64,000 nt of DNA from assembly GCA_050302275.1 (NCBI GenBank), contig JBNLAT010000004.1, forward strand, positions 45,852 to 109,851. The letters run 5' to 3'. The translations under genes were made by a program, and so were the position numbers. The notes beneath the pieces are model-generated. The model saw only the letters and a program-made list of their open reading frames with translations. It ran no database searches and was not told the origin of the DNA. Positions 15,834 through 24,588 of the stretch are shown in pieces. The first letter of the stretch is position 1, and every line of letters begins with the position of its first letter. Source of the stretch: JAPHTQ01 sp050302275. Lineage in GTDB: Bacteria; Pseudomonadota; Gammaproteobacteria; Thiohalomonadales; Thiohalomonadaceae.

Positions 15834-16511
15834 GTGCGTATTCTGGTGATCGAAGACGAGGCGCCGCTCCGCGAACAGTTGCGCCTGCGCCTGGCCGACG
15901 AAGGTTACAGCGTCGATGCGAGCGGTGACGGCAAGGAGGGGCTGTTCTTCGCCAGCGAATATCCGCTGGATCTCGCGATTGTGGATATTGGCCTGCCCGG
16001 CATGTCGGGCCTTGATGTGATCCGCACCCTGCGTGCCGACGGCCATGACCTGCCGATTCTGATCCTCACCGCCCGCGGCAAGTGGGAAGAGAAGGTCACC
16101 GGCCTGGAGGCAGGGGCCGACGACTACCTGGTGAAACCCTTTCACATGGAAGAGCTGCTGGCGCGGATTAAGGCATTGCTGCGCCGCGCCGTCGGCACCG
16201 CCCGCGAGGTAATCGCCTTCGACACGCTGCAGCTGGATACCACCAGCCAGTCAGTCACCCTCGACGACAAACCCGTCGAACTCACCGCCTTCGAATACCG
16301 CCTGCTCGAATACCTGGCCCGCCGCCACGGCAAGGTGGTGCCCAAGGCGGAGCTGGCCGACTACCTCTACCCCCACGACGACGACCGCGACAGCAATGTG
16401 ATCGAGGTGCTGATCGGGCGCGTTCGGCGCAAGATCGACGCCGATAACCGCCTAAATCCCATCGAAACCCTGCGCGGTCGCGGCTACCGCTTTAATCCGG
16501 AGCCGTCATGA
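15834..16511 (+). CDS. OmpR/PhoP-family response regulator
   Basis: A 225-residue regulator. The receiver domain (1-118) has acidic pocket E7-D8, phospho-acceptor D51 in IVDIGLPG, T79 and K101. The winged-helix DNA-binding domain (about 125-222) ends with the typical VIGRVRRKID and LRGRGYRF. It starts with GTG at 15834, six bases after the PepSY stop, and overlaps the kinase gene by ATGA. It is closest in style to PhoP/QseB/PmrA. The TTCAG arrays upstream of the genes at 12726 and 14627 are its probable targets, implying autoregulation of the operon. Confidence 0.92.
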   Translation: MRILVIEDEAPLREQLRLRLADEGYSVDASGDGKEGLFFASEYPLDLAIVDIGLPGMSGLDVIRTLRADGHDLPILILTARGKWEEKVTGLEAGADDYLVKPFHMEELLARIKALLRRAVGTAREVIAFDTLQLDTTSQSVTLDDKPVELTAFEYRLLEYLARRHGKVVPKAELADYLYPHDDDRDSNVIEVLIGRVRRKIDADNRLNPIETLRGRGYRFNPEPS

Positions 16512-17815
16512 TCTCCCTCTCCGCCCGCGTCAATTTGAGCGCCGCCGCGGTACTGACGATCTTCATCGTGCTCACCGCACTGGCACTGGAGCGCGCCTTC
16601 GAGGAGAGCGCCACCTCGGCGATCCGCGAGCGACTTTACGGCCAGCTCTATGTGGTGATGTCCGCCGCCGAAGTGAGTGACAGCGGCATGCTGGCGATGC
16701 CCGGCCACCTGGCAGAGGCGCGACTGGAGCAACCCGGCTCCGGGCTTTATGCCCGCATCGGCGACACCAAAGGCAACAGCAAATGGCAATCCCCCTCCGC
16801 GGTCGGCCTGCAACTGCCCGCGCCCTCAAGGCAAAGTGATGGCATACTTCGGGTACCTTTCGATGGTCAGGACTACTTTCTTGTTAGCGTCGACATCGAA
16901 TGGGAAACGGTGGAGGGCAGCGTGCCGCTGCGCTTTAGCGTGATGGAAAACCCGGCGGTGTTCCGTGAGCAGATGCAGCGCTACCGCACCAGCTTGTGGG
17001 GCTGGCTCGGGGCGATGGCTGTGCTGCTGTTACTGGTTCTGGCCGGGGCGCTGATCTGGGGGCTGCGCCCGCTGCGCACCGTGGCCCGCGAGGTACGCGC
17101 CATCGAATCGGGCGGACAGGAGCAGTTGCACCAGGAGTACCCCAAGGAGATCTGCCGCCTCACCGACAACATCAATACCCTGCTGCAACACGAGCGCTCG
17201 CAGCAGGCGCGCTACAAAAACGCCCTCGCCGATCTGGCCCATTCGCTCAAGACACCCTTGGCGGTGTTGAGGGGTTTGAGTGAGAGTGAACGCTCACCTC
17301 AAATCGACGAGCAGGTGGAGCGGATGGACAATATCGTGCAGTACCAACTGCAACGGGCCGCCACCGCCGGGCGCTCCGCCCTGGCCGCGCCGATCGCCGC
17401 CGCGCCGGTTGCAGAGCGTTTGCTGGCGACGTTGGAGAAGGTCTATCACGACAAACCGATCAGCGTGGAAAAGCATCTCGATCCCGCCGCCAGCTTTCGT
17501 GGCGACGAGGGCGACCTGATGGAACTGCTGGGCAACCTGCTTGATAACGCCTGGAAGTGGGCCGAAGGACGGATCGCCCTGCGCCTGCAAAAGGACAGCG
17601 ATGCGCTGTCGATCAGCGTGGAAGATGACGGCCCCGGCATCGAGCAGGAGAAAACGGAGCAAGTACTCACCCGCGGCGTGCGCCTGGATGAAGCCACCCC
17701 CGGCCACGGCATCGGCCTGCCGATGGTGCGCGACATCGTCGAGGCCTATGAGGGAACATTGCAGATCGACCGCTCGGAGTTGGGCGGCGCTCGCATCGCG
17801 GTTCACTTACCTTAA
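16508..17815 (+). CDS. PhoQ-like sensor histidine kinase
   Basis: A 435-residue membrane kinase. TM1 is at about residues 10-28, an extracytoplasmic domain spans about 30-160, TM2 is at about 164-186, and a HAMP-like linker follows. The phospho-acceptor is H245 in DLAHSLKTPLAVL. The ATPase domain has the N box NLLDNAWKWA, G1 DDGPGI and G2 GHGIGLPMV. Lys after Ser in the H box (HSLKTP) and the overall layout are like the PhoQ group. The signal sensed is unknown. The gene overlaps its regulator by 4 bp and converges on lplT with a 12-bp gap. Confidence 0.92.
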   Translation: MISLSARVNLSAAAVLTIFIVLTALALERAFEESATSAIRERLYGQLYVVMSAAEVSDSGMLAMPGHLAEARLEQPGSGLYARIGDTKGNSKWQSPSAVGLQLPAPSRQSDGILRVPFDGQDYFLVSVDIEWETVEGSVPLRFSVMENPAVFREQMQRYRTSLWGWLGAMAVLLLLVLAGALIWGLRPLRTVAREVRAIESGGQEQLHQEYPKEICRLTDNINTLLQHERSQQARYKNALADLAHSLKTPLAVLRGLSESERSPQIDEQVERMDNIVQYQLQRAATAGRSALAAPIAAAPVAERLLATLEKVYHDKPISVEKHLDPAASFRGDEGDLMELLGNLLDNAWKWAEGRIALRLQKDSDALSISVEDDGPGIEQEKTEQVLTRGVRLDEATPGHGIGLPMVRDIVEAYEGTLQIDRSELGGARIAVHLP

Positions 17816-17827
17816 GTAAGTATCGGA

Positions 17828-19036
17828 TTACGCCTCGGCGGCCTGCGCGCTCTCCTCTCTGCTAACCGCTGCCGGCCACGGCTCAGCCACTTTCGGCAGA
17901 TGCCATGCGATCACCGTTGTCGCCACAATGACCAGAATACCCAGTGTGCCCACCGCCGCGACCGGATCGATCCCGCCGCCCAGTGCGAGAGTGTAGAGTC
18001 CGGTACCGACCAACATCGCCAGATTTTCAAAGAAGTTCTGGATCGCCACCGCACCACCCGCACCGATGGAGCGGTGCCCGAGTTCCTGTAGCGCTGCATT
18101 GATCGGCACAACGAAAATGCCGCCGCACAAACCAATACAGAAGAGTAGTGCTTTACTGAGCAACGGATCACTGCTCACCGCCAGCAGGATGATAAACATC
18201 CCCATTGCGTAGGCGGCAAGCCGCGCACGGCGCAAGCGCTCAATAGGGATAAACCACGGCACGATAACCGCGCCGATGGCGATTCCGATGGCGATGAAGA
18301 CGGTGAGATTGGCAATGTCTGATGTGGTGGTGGTAAAGAGCACCGCCGGTGCCCACGCCACCATCATCACCCGCAGCACCACTGCCGCCGCCCAGAAGAT
18401 GCTCGCCCCCAACATGGAGAAACGTGCGTGGCTGGTGGTAAAGAAGCGGCGCATCATCTTGACGAACTGTGGCAGCGCTGCCGATGTGGCCACCACTTCG
18501 GGGCGCACCTTAGGAATGAGCAGCGCGATGAGCAGTGACAGCAGATAGGTTGCGGTGATTATCATCAGCGCCATGGCGACACTTTGATCCGCCACGCCGG
18601 CACCGACCACTGCGCCCAGCACAATGGCGACGATGGTCGATCCCTCAATCAATCCATTCGCCTTCACCAGCGATTTTTCGTCGACCAGTTCCGGCAGGAT
18701 GCCGTACTTGGCCGGGCCGTAAATTGCCGCACCGATACCGACCACCGCATAGGCAACGAGTGGTTCCAGTTGCATCCACATCAGGATCGCACCCAGCCCT
18801 TTGACGCCATTGCCCAACATCAACACCGTGCGTTTGCTGCGGCTATCGGCAAGCCGTCCCACCCATGGCGCGAGAAAAACAAAGGCCAGCAGGAAACAGG
18901 CCTGCAACGCCGGTTGATACCAATCGCCCCGAGATAGCTCCTGGGTAATACGGGCAAAGGCTGCAAAGAGGATCGCGTTATCGGCGAACGCGGTAAGAAA
19001 CTGTGCGGCTAACAGTGTATAGACGTGGCGATTCAT
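17828..19036 (-). CDS. lplT: Lysophospholipid transporter LplT (MFS)
   Basis: A polytopic major-facilitator protein of about 402 residues that flips lysophospholipids from the periplasmic to the cytoplasmic leaflet for reacylation by Aas. The LplT pattern is clear from MNRHVYTLLAAQFLTAFADNAILFAA, the APWVGRLADSRSKR loop and the YGPAKYGILPE segment. The start at 19036 is chosen over the upstream one because its ATG overlaps the aas stop (ATGA). The operon order tetR-aas-lplT on the minus strand supports the assignment. Confidence 0.92.
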   Translation of the reverse strand: MNRHVYTLLAAQFLTAFADNAILFAAFARITQELSRGDWYQPALQACFLLAFVFLAPWVGRLADSRSKRTVLMLGNGVKGLGAILMWMQLEPLVAYAVVGIGAAIYGPAKYGILPELVDEKSLVKANGLIEGSTIVAIVLGAVVGAGVADQSVAMALMIITATYLLSLLIALLIPKVRPEVVATSAALPQFVKMMRRFFTTSHARFSMLGASIFWAAAVVLRVMMVAWAPAVLFTTTTSDIANLTVFIAIGIAIGAVIVPWFIPIERLRRARLAAYAMGMFIILLAVSSDPLLSKALLFCIGLCGGIFVVPINAALQELGHRSIGAGGAVAIQNFFENLAMLVGTGLYTLALGGGIDPVAAVGTLGILVIVATTVIAWHLPKVAEPWPAAVSREESAQAAEA

Positions 19037-21204
19037 GATGCCTCTCCCCATTGTTCTTCGGCGAGGATTTTTACCCCGGCGTAGTCGATCTTCCCTGTGC
19101 CCAGCAGCGGCATCTTCGCGACGGCATGGATCTTTTTCGGTACGTTGATTTCACCAATTCCCAGCTGTTTTGCCTGCTGTAGCAACTCGGCTCTCTGCGC
19201 ATCTTTTTGTGCGGTTACCAGGATCAACATTTCCCCTTTGACGGCATCGGGCAGTGTGGTCACGGCGTGCAGTGCATCGGGCCAGGTGGCTGCGGCCAGA
19301 TCTTCCGCCGCCGCCAGCGAAACCATTTCGCCGCCCACTTTGGCAAAACGCTTTGCCCGACCCTGAATGCGGATGAAACCGCTATCGTCGATGGTGACGA
19401 TGTCGCCCGTGTCGTACCAGCCTTCGCCATGCTCAGTTTGTGGTGGTACCAGTACACCTGGATTGTCGTGCAGCAGGTAACCGAGCATGACATTGGGGCC
19501 TCGCACGTAGAGTCGGCCACCCTCTTCGACACCTGGCACCGGCTCCAGGCGATGATCGATACCGGGCATAAAGCAGCCGACTGAACCGACGCAGTTTTCC
19601 ATCGGCGTGTTGGCCGCCAGCACCGGCGCCGTTTCGGTTGCACCGTAGCCTTCGAAAATGCGTACGCCGAAACGCTCCGCCCAGATACGACGGGTCTCCT
19701 CCTGTAATTTCTCCGCACCAGCGAAGACATAACGCACGGAGTAGAAATCGTAGGGATGGGCGAAACGCGCATAACCGGCAAGAAAGGTGTTGGTACCAAA
19801 GAGCACCGTGGCATTAACGTCGTATGCCATCTCGGGGACAATGCGATAGTGAAGCGGCGAAGGATAAAAGAAAGTCTTCATCCCGGAGAAGAGCGGCAGC
19901 AAGGTTCCCGCGGTCAGTCCGAAGGAGTGGAACAACGGCAGTGCATTGAGAATGGTGTCCTGCGCACTGAAATCGATCCGCGCGGCAAGCTGTTCACGGT
20001 TTGCCAGGAAGTTGCGGTGTGAAAGCACGACGCCTTTGGGCGTGCCTTCCGAACCAGAAGTAAAGAGGATCATCGCGGCACTCTCAGGCGAGGGATTACC
20101 GCTCAAGCGCCGGTAATTAAACGCAGCAAAACGTGTTGCGACTGCGCCGCGAAGTTTTTCAAACAAACTTATTGTTTCAACGATATCTTCCAGATAGATC
20201 AGCTCGACCTGTGCAGCGAGTTTTTCCGCAACCTCATCGAGTTTTGCCTGGCTGATAAAGCGGCGTGAGGTGATCACCGATTTTATTTGCGCGGTATGGC
20301 AGGCAGCGATCATGCCCTGGGCACCGACGGTAAAGTTGAGCATCGCTGGTACGCGCGCGTATGCCTGCAGTGCCATGATGGTCGTCACCGTGCTCGCCAT
20401 GCTGGGCAGCAATACGCCGACATTCTCACCTTGCGCGGTACGTTGTGCCAACCGCTTACCCAGCACGAAGCTGCCAGTGATCAGACGATTGTAGCTTTGC
20501 GGTTTGCGCTGGATGTCGTCAATAACGAGATGCTTTCCACCGTGGATACGCCGTGCGTCGAGTAACGCGGTAAACAGCGTGCGATCGATGTTGCTGGTCG
20601 CAAACATCATTTCAGTCATGATGCCGGAGAGTGCCTTGCCAGCCATCTTGCGGCGGGCACGACCGCGCACCTCCTCCGCTGGTTTCACTGTGCGAGGTTC
20701 CAGTACGGTTAGCGTGATCTGCGGAAACCAGCGTAAACGCAAACGGCCACGCATACGGGAGAAGGGGGTGAACTGGGCGCCATCGATACGAATCGGCAGG
20801 ACCTGGGCATCGGCACGATCAGCCACCATGCCGGTACCGTCGTAGATCTTCATCAATGATCCGGTCACGGTGATGCGCCCCTCAGGGAAGATCACCGCGC
20901 GATTGCCCTGTTTCAGAAACTTGATCAGCGACTTGGACGACAGCGGGTTAGTTGGGTCCATGGGGAAAATGCGTGTCAGCGCAAACAATGGCTTGAACAG
21001 TCTGTTTTTTGCCACCCAGGTATTAACCGCAAAGGTCAGCTTGCCCGGTATGAAGAGCGCCAATAACACCGCATCGAGAAACGAGGTGTGGTTGGCTACC
21101 ACCAACACCCGATCTCCGGCCTTATCCAGATGTTCGAGCCCGGTCACCCTGACTCGATAGAGGCTTTTCAGTATCAGCCGTAACAGGCTTTTGATGATCC
21201 CCAT
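19033..21204 (-). CDS. aas: Bifunctional acyl-ACP synthetase / 2-acylglycerophosphoethanolamine acyltransferase
   Basis: A 723-residue two-domain enzyme that activates fatty acids on ACP and reacylates lysophosphatidylethanolamine at the inner membrane. Residues 1-200 form the PlsC-type acyltransferase with NHTSFLD (HX4D) and FPEGR. Residues from about 235 form the AMP-dependent synthetase with TSGSEGTPKGV, GYGATET, YDTGD and a C-terminal lysine in GTGKIDYAG. It follows tetR by 30 bp and overlaps lplT. Length and domain order equal E. coli Aas. Confidence 0.94.
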   Translation of the reverse strand: MGIIKSLLRLILKSLYRVRVTGLEHLDKAGDRVLVVANHTSFLDAVLLALFIPGKLTFAVNTWVAKNRLFKPLFALTRIFPMDPTNPLSSKSLIKFLKQGNRAVIFPEGRITVTGSLMKIYDGTGMVADRADAQVLPIRIDGAQFTPFSRMRGRLRLRWFPQITLTVLEPRTVKPAEEVRGRARRKMAGKALSGIMTEMMFATSNIDRTLFTALLDARRIHGGKHLVIDDIQRKPQSYNRLITGSFVLGKRLAQRTAQGENVGVLLPSMASTVTTIMALQAYARVPAMLNFTVGAQGMIAACHTAQIKSVITSRRFISQAKLDEVAEKLAAQVELIYLEDIVETISLFEKLRGAVATRFAAFNYRRLSGNPSPESAAMILFTSGSEGTPKGVVLSHRNFLANREQLAARIDFSAQDTILNALPLFHSFGLTAGTLLPLFSGMKTFFYPSPLHYRIVPEMAYDVNATVLFGTNTFLAGYARFAHPYDFYSVRYVFAGAEKLQEETRRIWAERFGVRIFEGYGATETAPVLAANTPMENCVGSVGCFMPGIDHRLEPVPGVEEGGRLYVRGPNVMLGYLLHDNPGVLVPPQTEHGEGWYDTGDIVTIDDSGFIRIQGRAKRFAKVGGEMVSLAAAEDLAAATWPDALHAVTTLPDAVKGEMLILVTAQKDAQRAELLQQAKQLGIGEINVPKKIHAVAKMPLLGTGKIDYAGVKILAEEQWGEAS

Positions 21205-21234
21205 AACTCCCTCTCCCTATCTTTTTGTTGTTCG

Positions 21235-21867
21235 CTATTCGCCAGACTGGCTGGCAAAGCCCTTGAGAAAGTTCTCAATCAGCATTTGGGTCATTTCATT
21301 GGTGGTCTGACCGCCCGCCAGATCGAGGCGCTGGCGGATCTTCAGGGTGCAGATACCGTGGACACCGGCCCACAACACCCGCGCCGCCTGCTGTACTTCC
21401 AGTCCACTGCGTTCAGCGGTAAGCGGCGCGAGGATCGCCTCCACTCGACCAAAGAGACGGGAGAGCCGCGACATGTACCAGCCAGGCACCTCGTTGCCCT
21501 CATCCACCATGGGATCGACCAGCAGATTCCAGCGGGCACTTTTTGCCGTGGCATAGCCGATGTAGGCATCGGCCAGTTGTTGCAGGCATTCCGCCGGAGT
21601 GGCGCACCCGCCAGTACGCTTTTCAATCCAGGCGTCGAGATCCTCCAGACTCATGGCGTTGAGGTGGAGCACCATGTCGCGCTGGTTTTCAAAAACCAGG
21701 TAAAGGGTGCCCACGGTGTAACCAATGGCACTGGCCACCTTGCGCGCGCTGAGCCCCTTGCCCCCTTCGTGTTCCAATATATCGAGGGCGGCCTTCAGGG
21801 CCATTTCCTTGATTTCGTCTCTACTGTGATCGCTGCGTCTGGCCATCATTCGACTCCTTTTCGTCAT
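21235..21867 (-). CDS. TetR family regulator with WHG-type C-terminal domain
   Basis: A 210-residue repressor. The N-terminal helix-turn-helix spans about residues 38-62 (LSARKVASAIGYTVGTLYLVFENQRDM). The C-terminal ligand domain includes VLWAGVHGICTL, the WHG motif. It heads the tetR-aas-lplT unit and is divergent from the 54-residue membrane peptide gene. The intergenic region carries three related 17-bp palindromes suitable as its operators, so autoregulation and control of phospholipid remodelling are likely. The ligand is unknown; an acyl-CoA or fatty acid would fit the neighbours. Confidence 0.88.
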   Translation of the reverse strand: MTKRSRMMARRSDHSRDEIKEMALKAALDILEHEGGKGLSARKVASAIGYTVGTLYLVFENQRDMVLHLNAMSLEDLDAWIEKRTGGCATPAECLQQLADAYIGYATAKSARWNLLVDPMVDEGNEVPGWYMSRLSRLFGRVEAILAPLTAERSGLEVQQAARVLWAGVHGICTLKIRQRLDLAGGQTTNEMTQMLIENFLKGFASQSGE

Positions 21868-21891
21868 CTCTGAGAGGGACTATAGAAAAAA

Positions 21892-21995
21892 ATTGAACAA
21901 TGTTCAATACTGTGCTACAAATTAATAAACGCTGTTCAATAACTCCGGGAGGGCTGACCTCCTTTCTTTGGGAATTTAATTAAACAGCGTTTATT
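21892..21995. promoter_or_regulatory. Three TetR-type operators between tetR and the small membrane peptide gene
   Basis: O1 ATTGAACAATGTTCAAT (21892-21908) is a perfect palindrome about a central base. O2 AATAAACGCTGTTCAAT (21924-21940) and O3 ATTAAACAGCGTTTATT (21979-21995) match the same pattern imperfectly, and O3 is nearly the reverse complement of O2. Start-to-start spacings are 32 and 55 bp, close to three and five helical turns. The sites flank both divergent promoters. Confidence 0.65.
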
Positions 21996-22020
21996 TAATG
22001 ACCGACAGGAGGACATCGAC

Positions 22021-22185
22021 ATGAACGGAAGAAACCCTGATAGTGGCTTTTGGCAGGTGATTGCCTTTGCCGCAGCCATACTGCTCTGCTTTTACGCCCT
22101 GCCCGGCCAAGGGGCAGAGCAGTTATCCCCAATGGATGCCGGTATGCCGTCGCTGGACCTGCGCGAAATATTGGCGAATTGGTAA
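22021..22185 (+). CDS. 54-residue single-pass membrane peptide
   Basis: A short gene read directly from the sequence: ATG at 22021 after a strong AGGAGG site, 54 codons, TAA at 22183. Residues 10-28 (FWQVIAFAAAILLCFYALP) form a membrane helix or signal anchor. The tail of about 25 residues ends in LDLREILANW. It is divergent from tetR with the operators in between, so TetR probably controls it. The family is not recognised. It might modulate Aas/LplT or the envelope, which is a guess from position only. Confidence 0.65.
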   Translation: MNGRNPDSGFWQVIAFAAAILLCFYALPGQGAEQLSPMDAGMPSLDLREILANW

Positions 22186-22260
22186 TCGAAGCCGGCTAGT
22201 GGCCGCCTCAGTGGAGCGGGTTTTCCACAACCCACCCGCGACTAATTGAAGGAAATAGCG

Positions 22261-23121
22261 ATGAAAGCGATATCTGGAAGACCCATCAGTGTTTTATTTT
22301 TAGCATTGGTAATGCTGCTATCTGGCTGTACCGGGATGCAAACCCACTCCAAAAGCAGCGTTGTCGATTATCTATATCCAAAAAAATCGGAAGCCACCGT
22401 GCAGCCCTCAATGCCGACACTGCGTCTCCCTCTAAAAGTGGGAATAGCATTTGTTCCGGAGCAGTCGTCCAGACACAGGGGGATGAATATGTGGTCTGGC
22501 TCTGTGCGAGGTGGCTCGATAACTGAGGTTGAAAAATCAGCACTTCTTGAGAAGGTAGCTGACAGCTTCAGGAAATATAAATTTATTAGTGAGATAGAGG
22601 TTATCCCGTCTGCCTATTTAACGGCAGGAGGCAGCTTCCAGAATCTGGACCAAATTAAGACCATGTATGGAACGGACGTGATTGCCCTGGTTTCATACGA
22701 TCAGGTTCAGTTTACTGACGAAGGAGCGCTATCACTAACATATTGGACATTAGTCGGTGCCTATATCTTTTCGGGTGATAAAAACGACACGAGTACGATG
22801 CTCGACACCGCTGTGTATGACATAGAAAGCAGGAAAATGCTTTTCCGGGCGCCTGGTACTAGCAATATCAAAGGTAGATCGACACCGGTTAATCTAAGTG
22901 AAGAACTTCGCATAGATAGTATTAATGGCTTTAAAGAGGCGGCAGAAAAAATGACCGTTAACCTGGATATTCAGTTAAGCAAGTTCAAGGAAAAGCTAAA
23001 ATCCGATCCTGGAAAAATTAATATCGCGTATCGTGAAGGCTATTCAGGTGGCGGAGCATTTGCGGGCTGGATGCTGGGATTGTTGCTACTACCGTTGTGG
23101 CGGCGGTATAGATTTCAATAA
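22261..23121 (+). CDS. Rhombotarget-type lipoprotein with C-terminal GlyGly-CTERM signal
   Basis: A 286-residue lipoprotein. The start at 22261 follows a GAAGGA site and gives a lipobox ending in Cys23 (LLSGC). The middle is a mixed alpha/beta domain of unknown function. The C-terminus reads GYSGGGAFAGWMLGLL followed by a short hydrophobic stretch and RRYR, which fits the GlyGly-CTERM signal cleaved by rhombosortase. This combination matches the family named rhombotarget lipoprotein. The rhombosortase itself is not in the window. The gene ends in a strong terminator and is probably monocistronic. Confidence 0.82.
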   Translation: MKAISGRPISVLFLALVMLLSGCTGMQTHSKSSVVDYLYPKKSEATVQPSMPTLRLPLKVGIAFVPEQSSRHRGMNMWSGSVRGGSITEVEKSALLEKVADSFRKYKFISEIEVIPSAYLTAGGSFQNLDQIKTMYGTDVIALVSYDQVQFTDEGALSLTYWTLVGAYIFSGDKNDTSTMLDTAVYDIESRKMLFRAPGTSNIKGRSTPVNLSEELRIDSINGFKEAAEKMTVNLDIQLSKFKEKLKSDPGKINIAYREGYSGGGAFAGWMLGLLLLPLWRRYRFQ

Positions 23122-23128
23122 ATCGACC

Positions 23129-23155
23129 GGGCCGCCGTATGGCGGCCCTGCTATT
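23129..23155 (+). terminator. Rho-independent terminator
   Basis: GGGCCGCC (23129-23136) pairs with GGCGGCCC (23141-23148) around GTAT, followed by a short T-containing tail. It ends the lipoprotein unit. Confidence 0.65.
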
Positions 23156-23223
23156 TCTGCCCATTGTTGGCGCCCGGCACCATCCCCATCTATCTATAGA
23201 TTAACCAAACCCGGTACACGACC

Positions 23224-23619
23224 ATGAACGACAAAGTAAAAACCGACGCCGATTGGCGCGAGTCGCTGACCCCGGAGCAATACCACATCTGCCGCGAGAA
23301 AGGCACCGAGGCACCGTTCACCGGCAAGCTGTTGCACAACAAGGAAGACGGCATCTACCGCTGCGCCTGCTGCGGAGCGGAGCTGTTCGACGCCAAAACC
23401 AAATTCGATTCCGGTACCGGCTGGCCCAGTTTCTGGGATGCCCTCGATCCGGAACGGGTGAAACTCAACGTGGATCACTCCCACGGCATGACCCGCGTTG
23501 AGGTTACCTGCGCCAACTGCGGTTCACATCTGGGACATTTTTTCCCCGACGGACCGCAGCCGACCGGGCAGCGTTACTGTATCAACTCGGTGGCGTTGGA
23601 CTTCGAGAAAAAAGAGTAA
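23224..23619 (+). CDS. msrB: Peptide-methionine (R)-S-oxide reductase
   Basis: A 131-residue MsrB that repairs R-methionine sulfoxide in proteins. The zinc pairs C47/C50 and C96/C99 are present, with the signatures GTGWPSFWDAL and SHLGHFF. The catalytic Cys is C119 in RYCINS, so this is the standard cysteine form. There is no signal peptide, so it is cytoplasmic. It stands alone 50 bp before moxR. Confidence 0.96.
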   Translation: MNDKVKTDADWRESLTPEQYHICREKGTEAPFTGKLLHNKEDGIYRCACCGAELFDAKTKFDSGTGWPSFWDALDPERVKLNVDHSHGMTRVEVTCANCGSHLGHFFPDGPQPTGQRYCINSVALDFEKKE

Positions 23620-23669
23620 CGATCTGGTGTAGGCTAGACTCGACTTACCCGTGCAATAAAGAAGAAGAA

Positions 23670-24584
23670 ATGAATCCACTACTGCAAAACGCCGTCGATC
23701 AAACCAGCCAGTTCATTCTCGGCAAGGAGCATCAGATCAAACTGGCCATCGCCTGCCTGCTGGCACGCGGCCATCTGTTGATCGAGGATGTGCCGGGGGT
23801 GGGCAAGACCATTCTCTCCCATGTGCTGGCGCGTACCCTCGGCCTGGAATTTAATCGTATCCAGTTTACTTCCGATCTGTTGCCCGCCGACATCATCGGC
23901 GTTTCCGTGTATGAGCGTGACAGCAGCGCGTTCAAATTCCATCCGGGGCCGATCTTCTCCCAGGTGATCCTTGCCGATGAGATCAACCGCGCCACCCCGA
24001 AAACCCAAAGCGCACTACTCGAAGCAATGGAAGAGCAACAGGTGACGGTGGAGGGCCAGACCTACGCCCTGCCGCAACCGTTTTTCGTTATCGCCACGCA
24101 AAATCCGGCGCACCAGATCGGCACCTTTCCCCTGCCCGAGTCGCAACTGGATCGTTTTCTGATGGTGCTCTCCCTCGGCTATCCCGAACACAATGCCGAA
24201 CGTGCCTTGCTCATGGGGAAAGAGCGTCGCGATATGTTGCCGGACATTAAGCCGGTGATCACACCGCAACAACTGCTTGAACTGCAGGAGCAGGTGAAAG
24301 GTGTTCATGCTTCGGAAGCGTTGATCGATTACATCCAGGCACTGCTCGCCTTCTCCCGCCAGTCGCCGTTCTATCTGGCCGGGCTTTCGCCGCGTGCCGG
24401 TTTGGCACTGCTGGGTGCGGCACGTGCCTGGGCGTTGCTCAACAATCGCGATCATGTGATGCCGGAAGATGTACAGGCGCTGCTGCCTTATGTTGCCGCG
24501 CACCGTCTACAGGCCGCGGATGAACAGGGCGCACGCAGTGTCGAAGCGCTTGTGCGACCGCTGCTGGAAGTGCCCATCCCCTAG
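23670..24584 (+). CDS. MoxR-family AAA+ ATPase
   Basis: A 304-residue AAA+ ATPase of the MoxR group. Walker A is GVGKT (43-47), Walker B is ILADEINRA, followed by TPKTQSALLEAMEE and a sensor region ATQNP, then the C-terminal lid domain. MoxR proteins act as chaperones for assembly of metal- or envelope-linked complexes. The partners are the DUF58 and transglutaminase proteins immediately downstream (4-bp gap, then a 17-bp overlap), the same trio as PA2875-PA2873-type loci in Pseudomonas. Confidence 0.92.
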   Translation: MNPLLQNAVDQTSQFILGKEHQIKLAIACLLARGHLLIEDVPGVGKTILSHVLARTLGLEFNRIQFTSDLLPADIIGVSVYERDSSAFKFHPGPIFSQVILADEINRATPKTQSALLEAMEEQQVTVEGQTYALPQPFFVIATQNPAHQIGTFPLPESQLDRFLMVLSLGYPEHNAERALLMGKERRDMLPDIKPVITPQQLLELQEQVKGVHASEALIDYIQALLAFSRQSPFYLAGLSPRAGLALLGAARAWALLNNRDHVMPEDVQALLPYVAAHRLQAADEQGARSVEALVRPLLEVPIP

Positions 24585-24588
24585 CGCT

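Noticed and set aside
24469..24588. Upstream extension of the DUF58 gene
   Set aside because: The extension lies wholly inside moxR in another frame. The ATG at 24589, directly after the moxR stop, gives the standard N-terminus.
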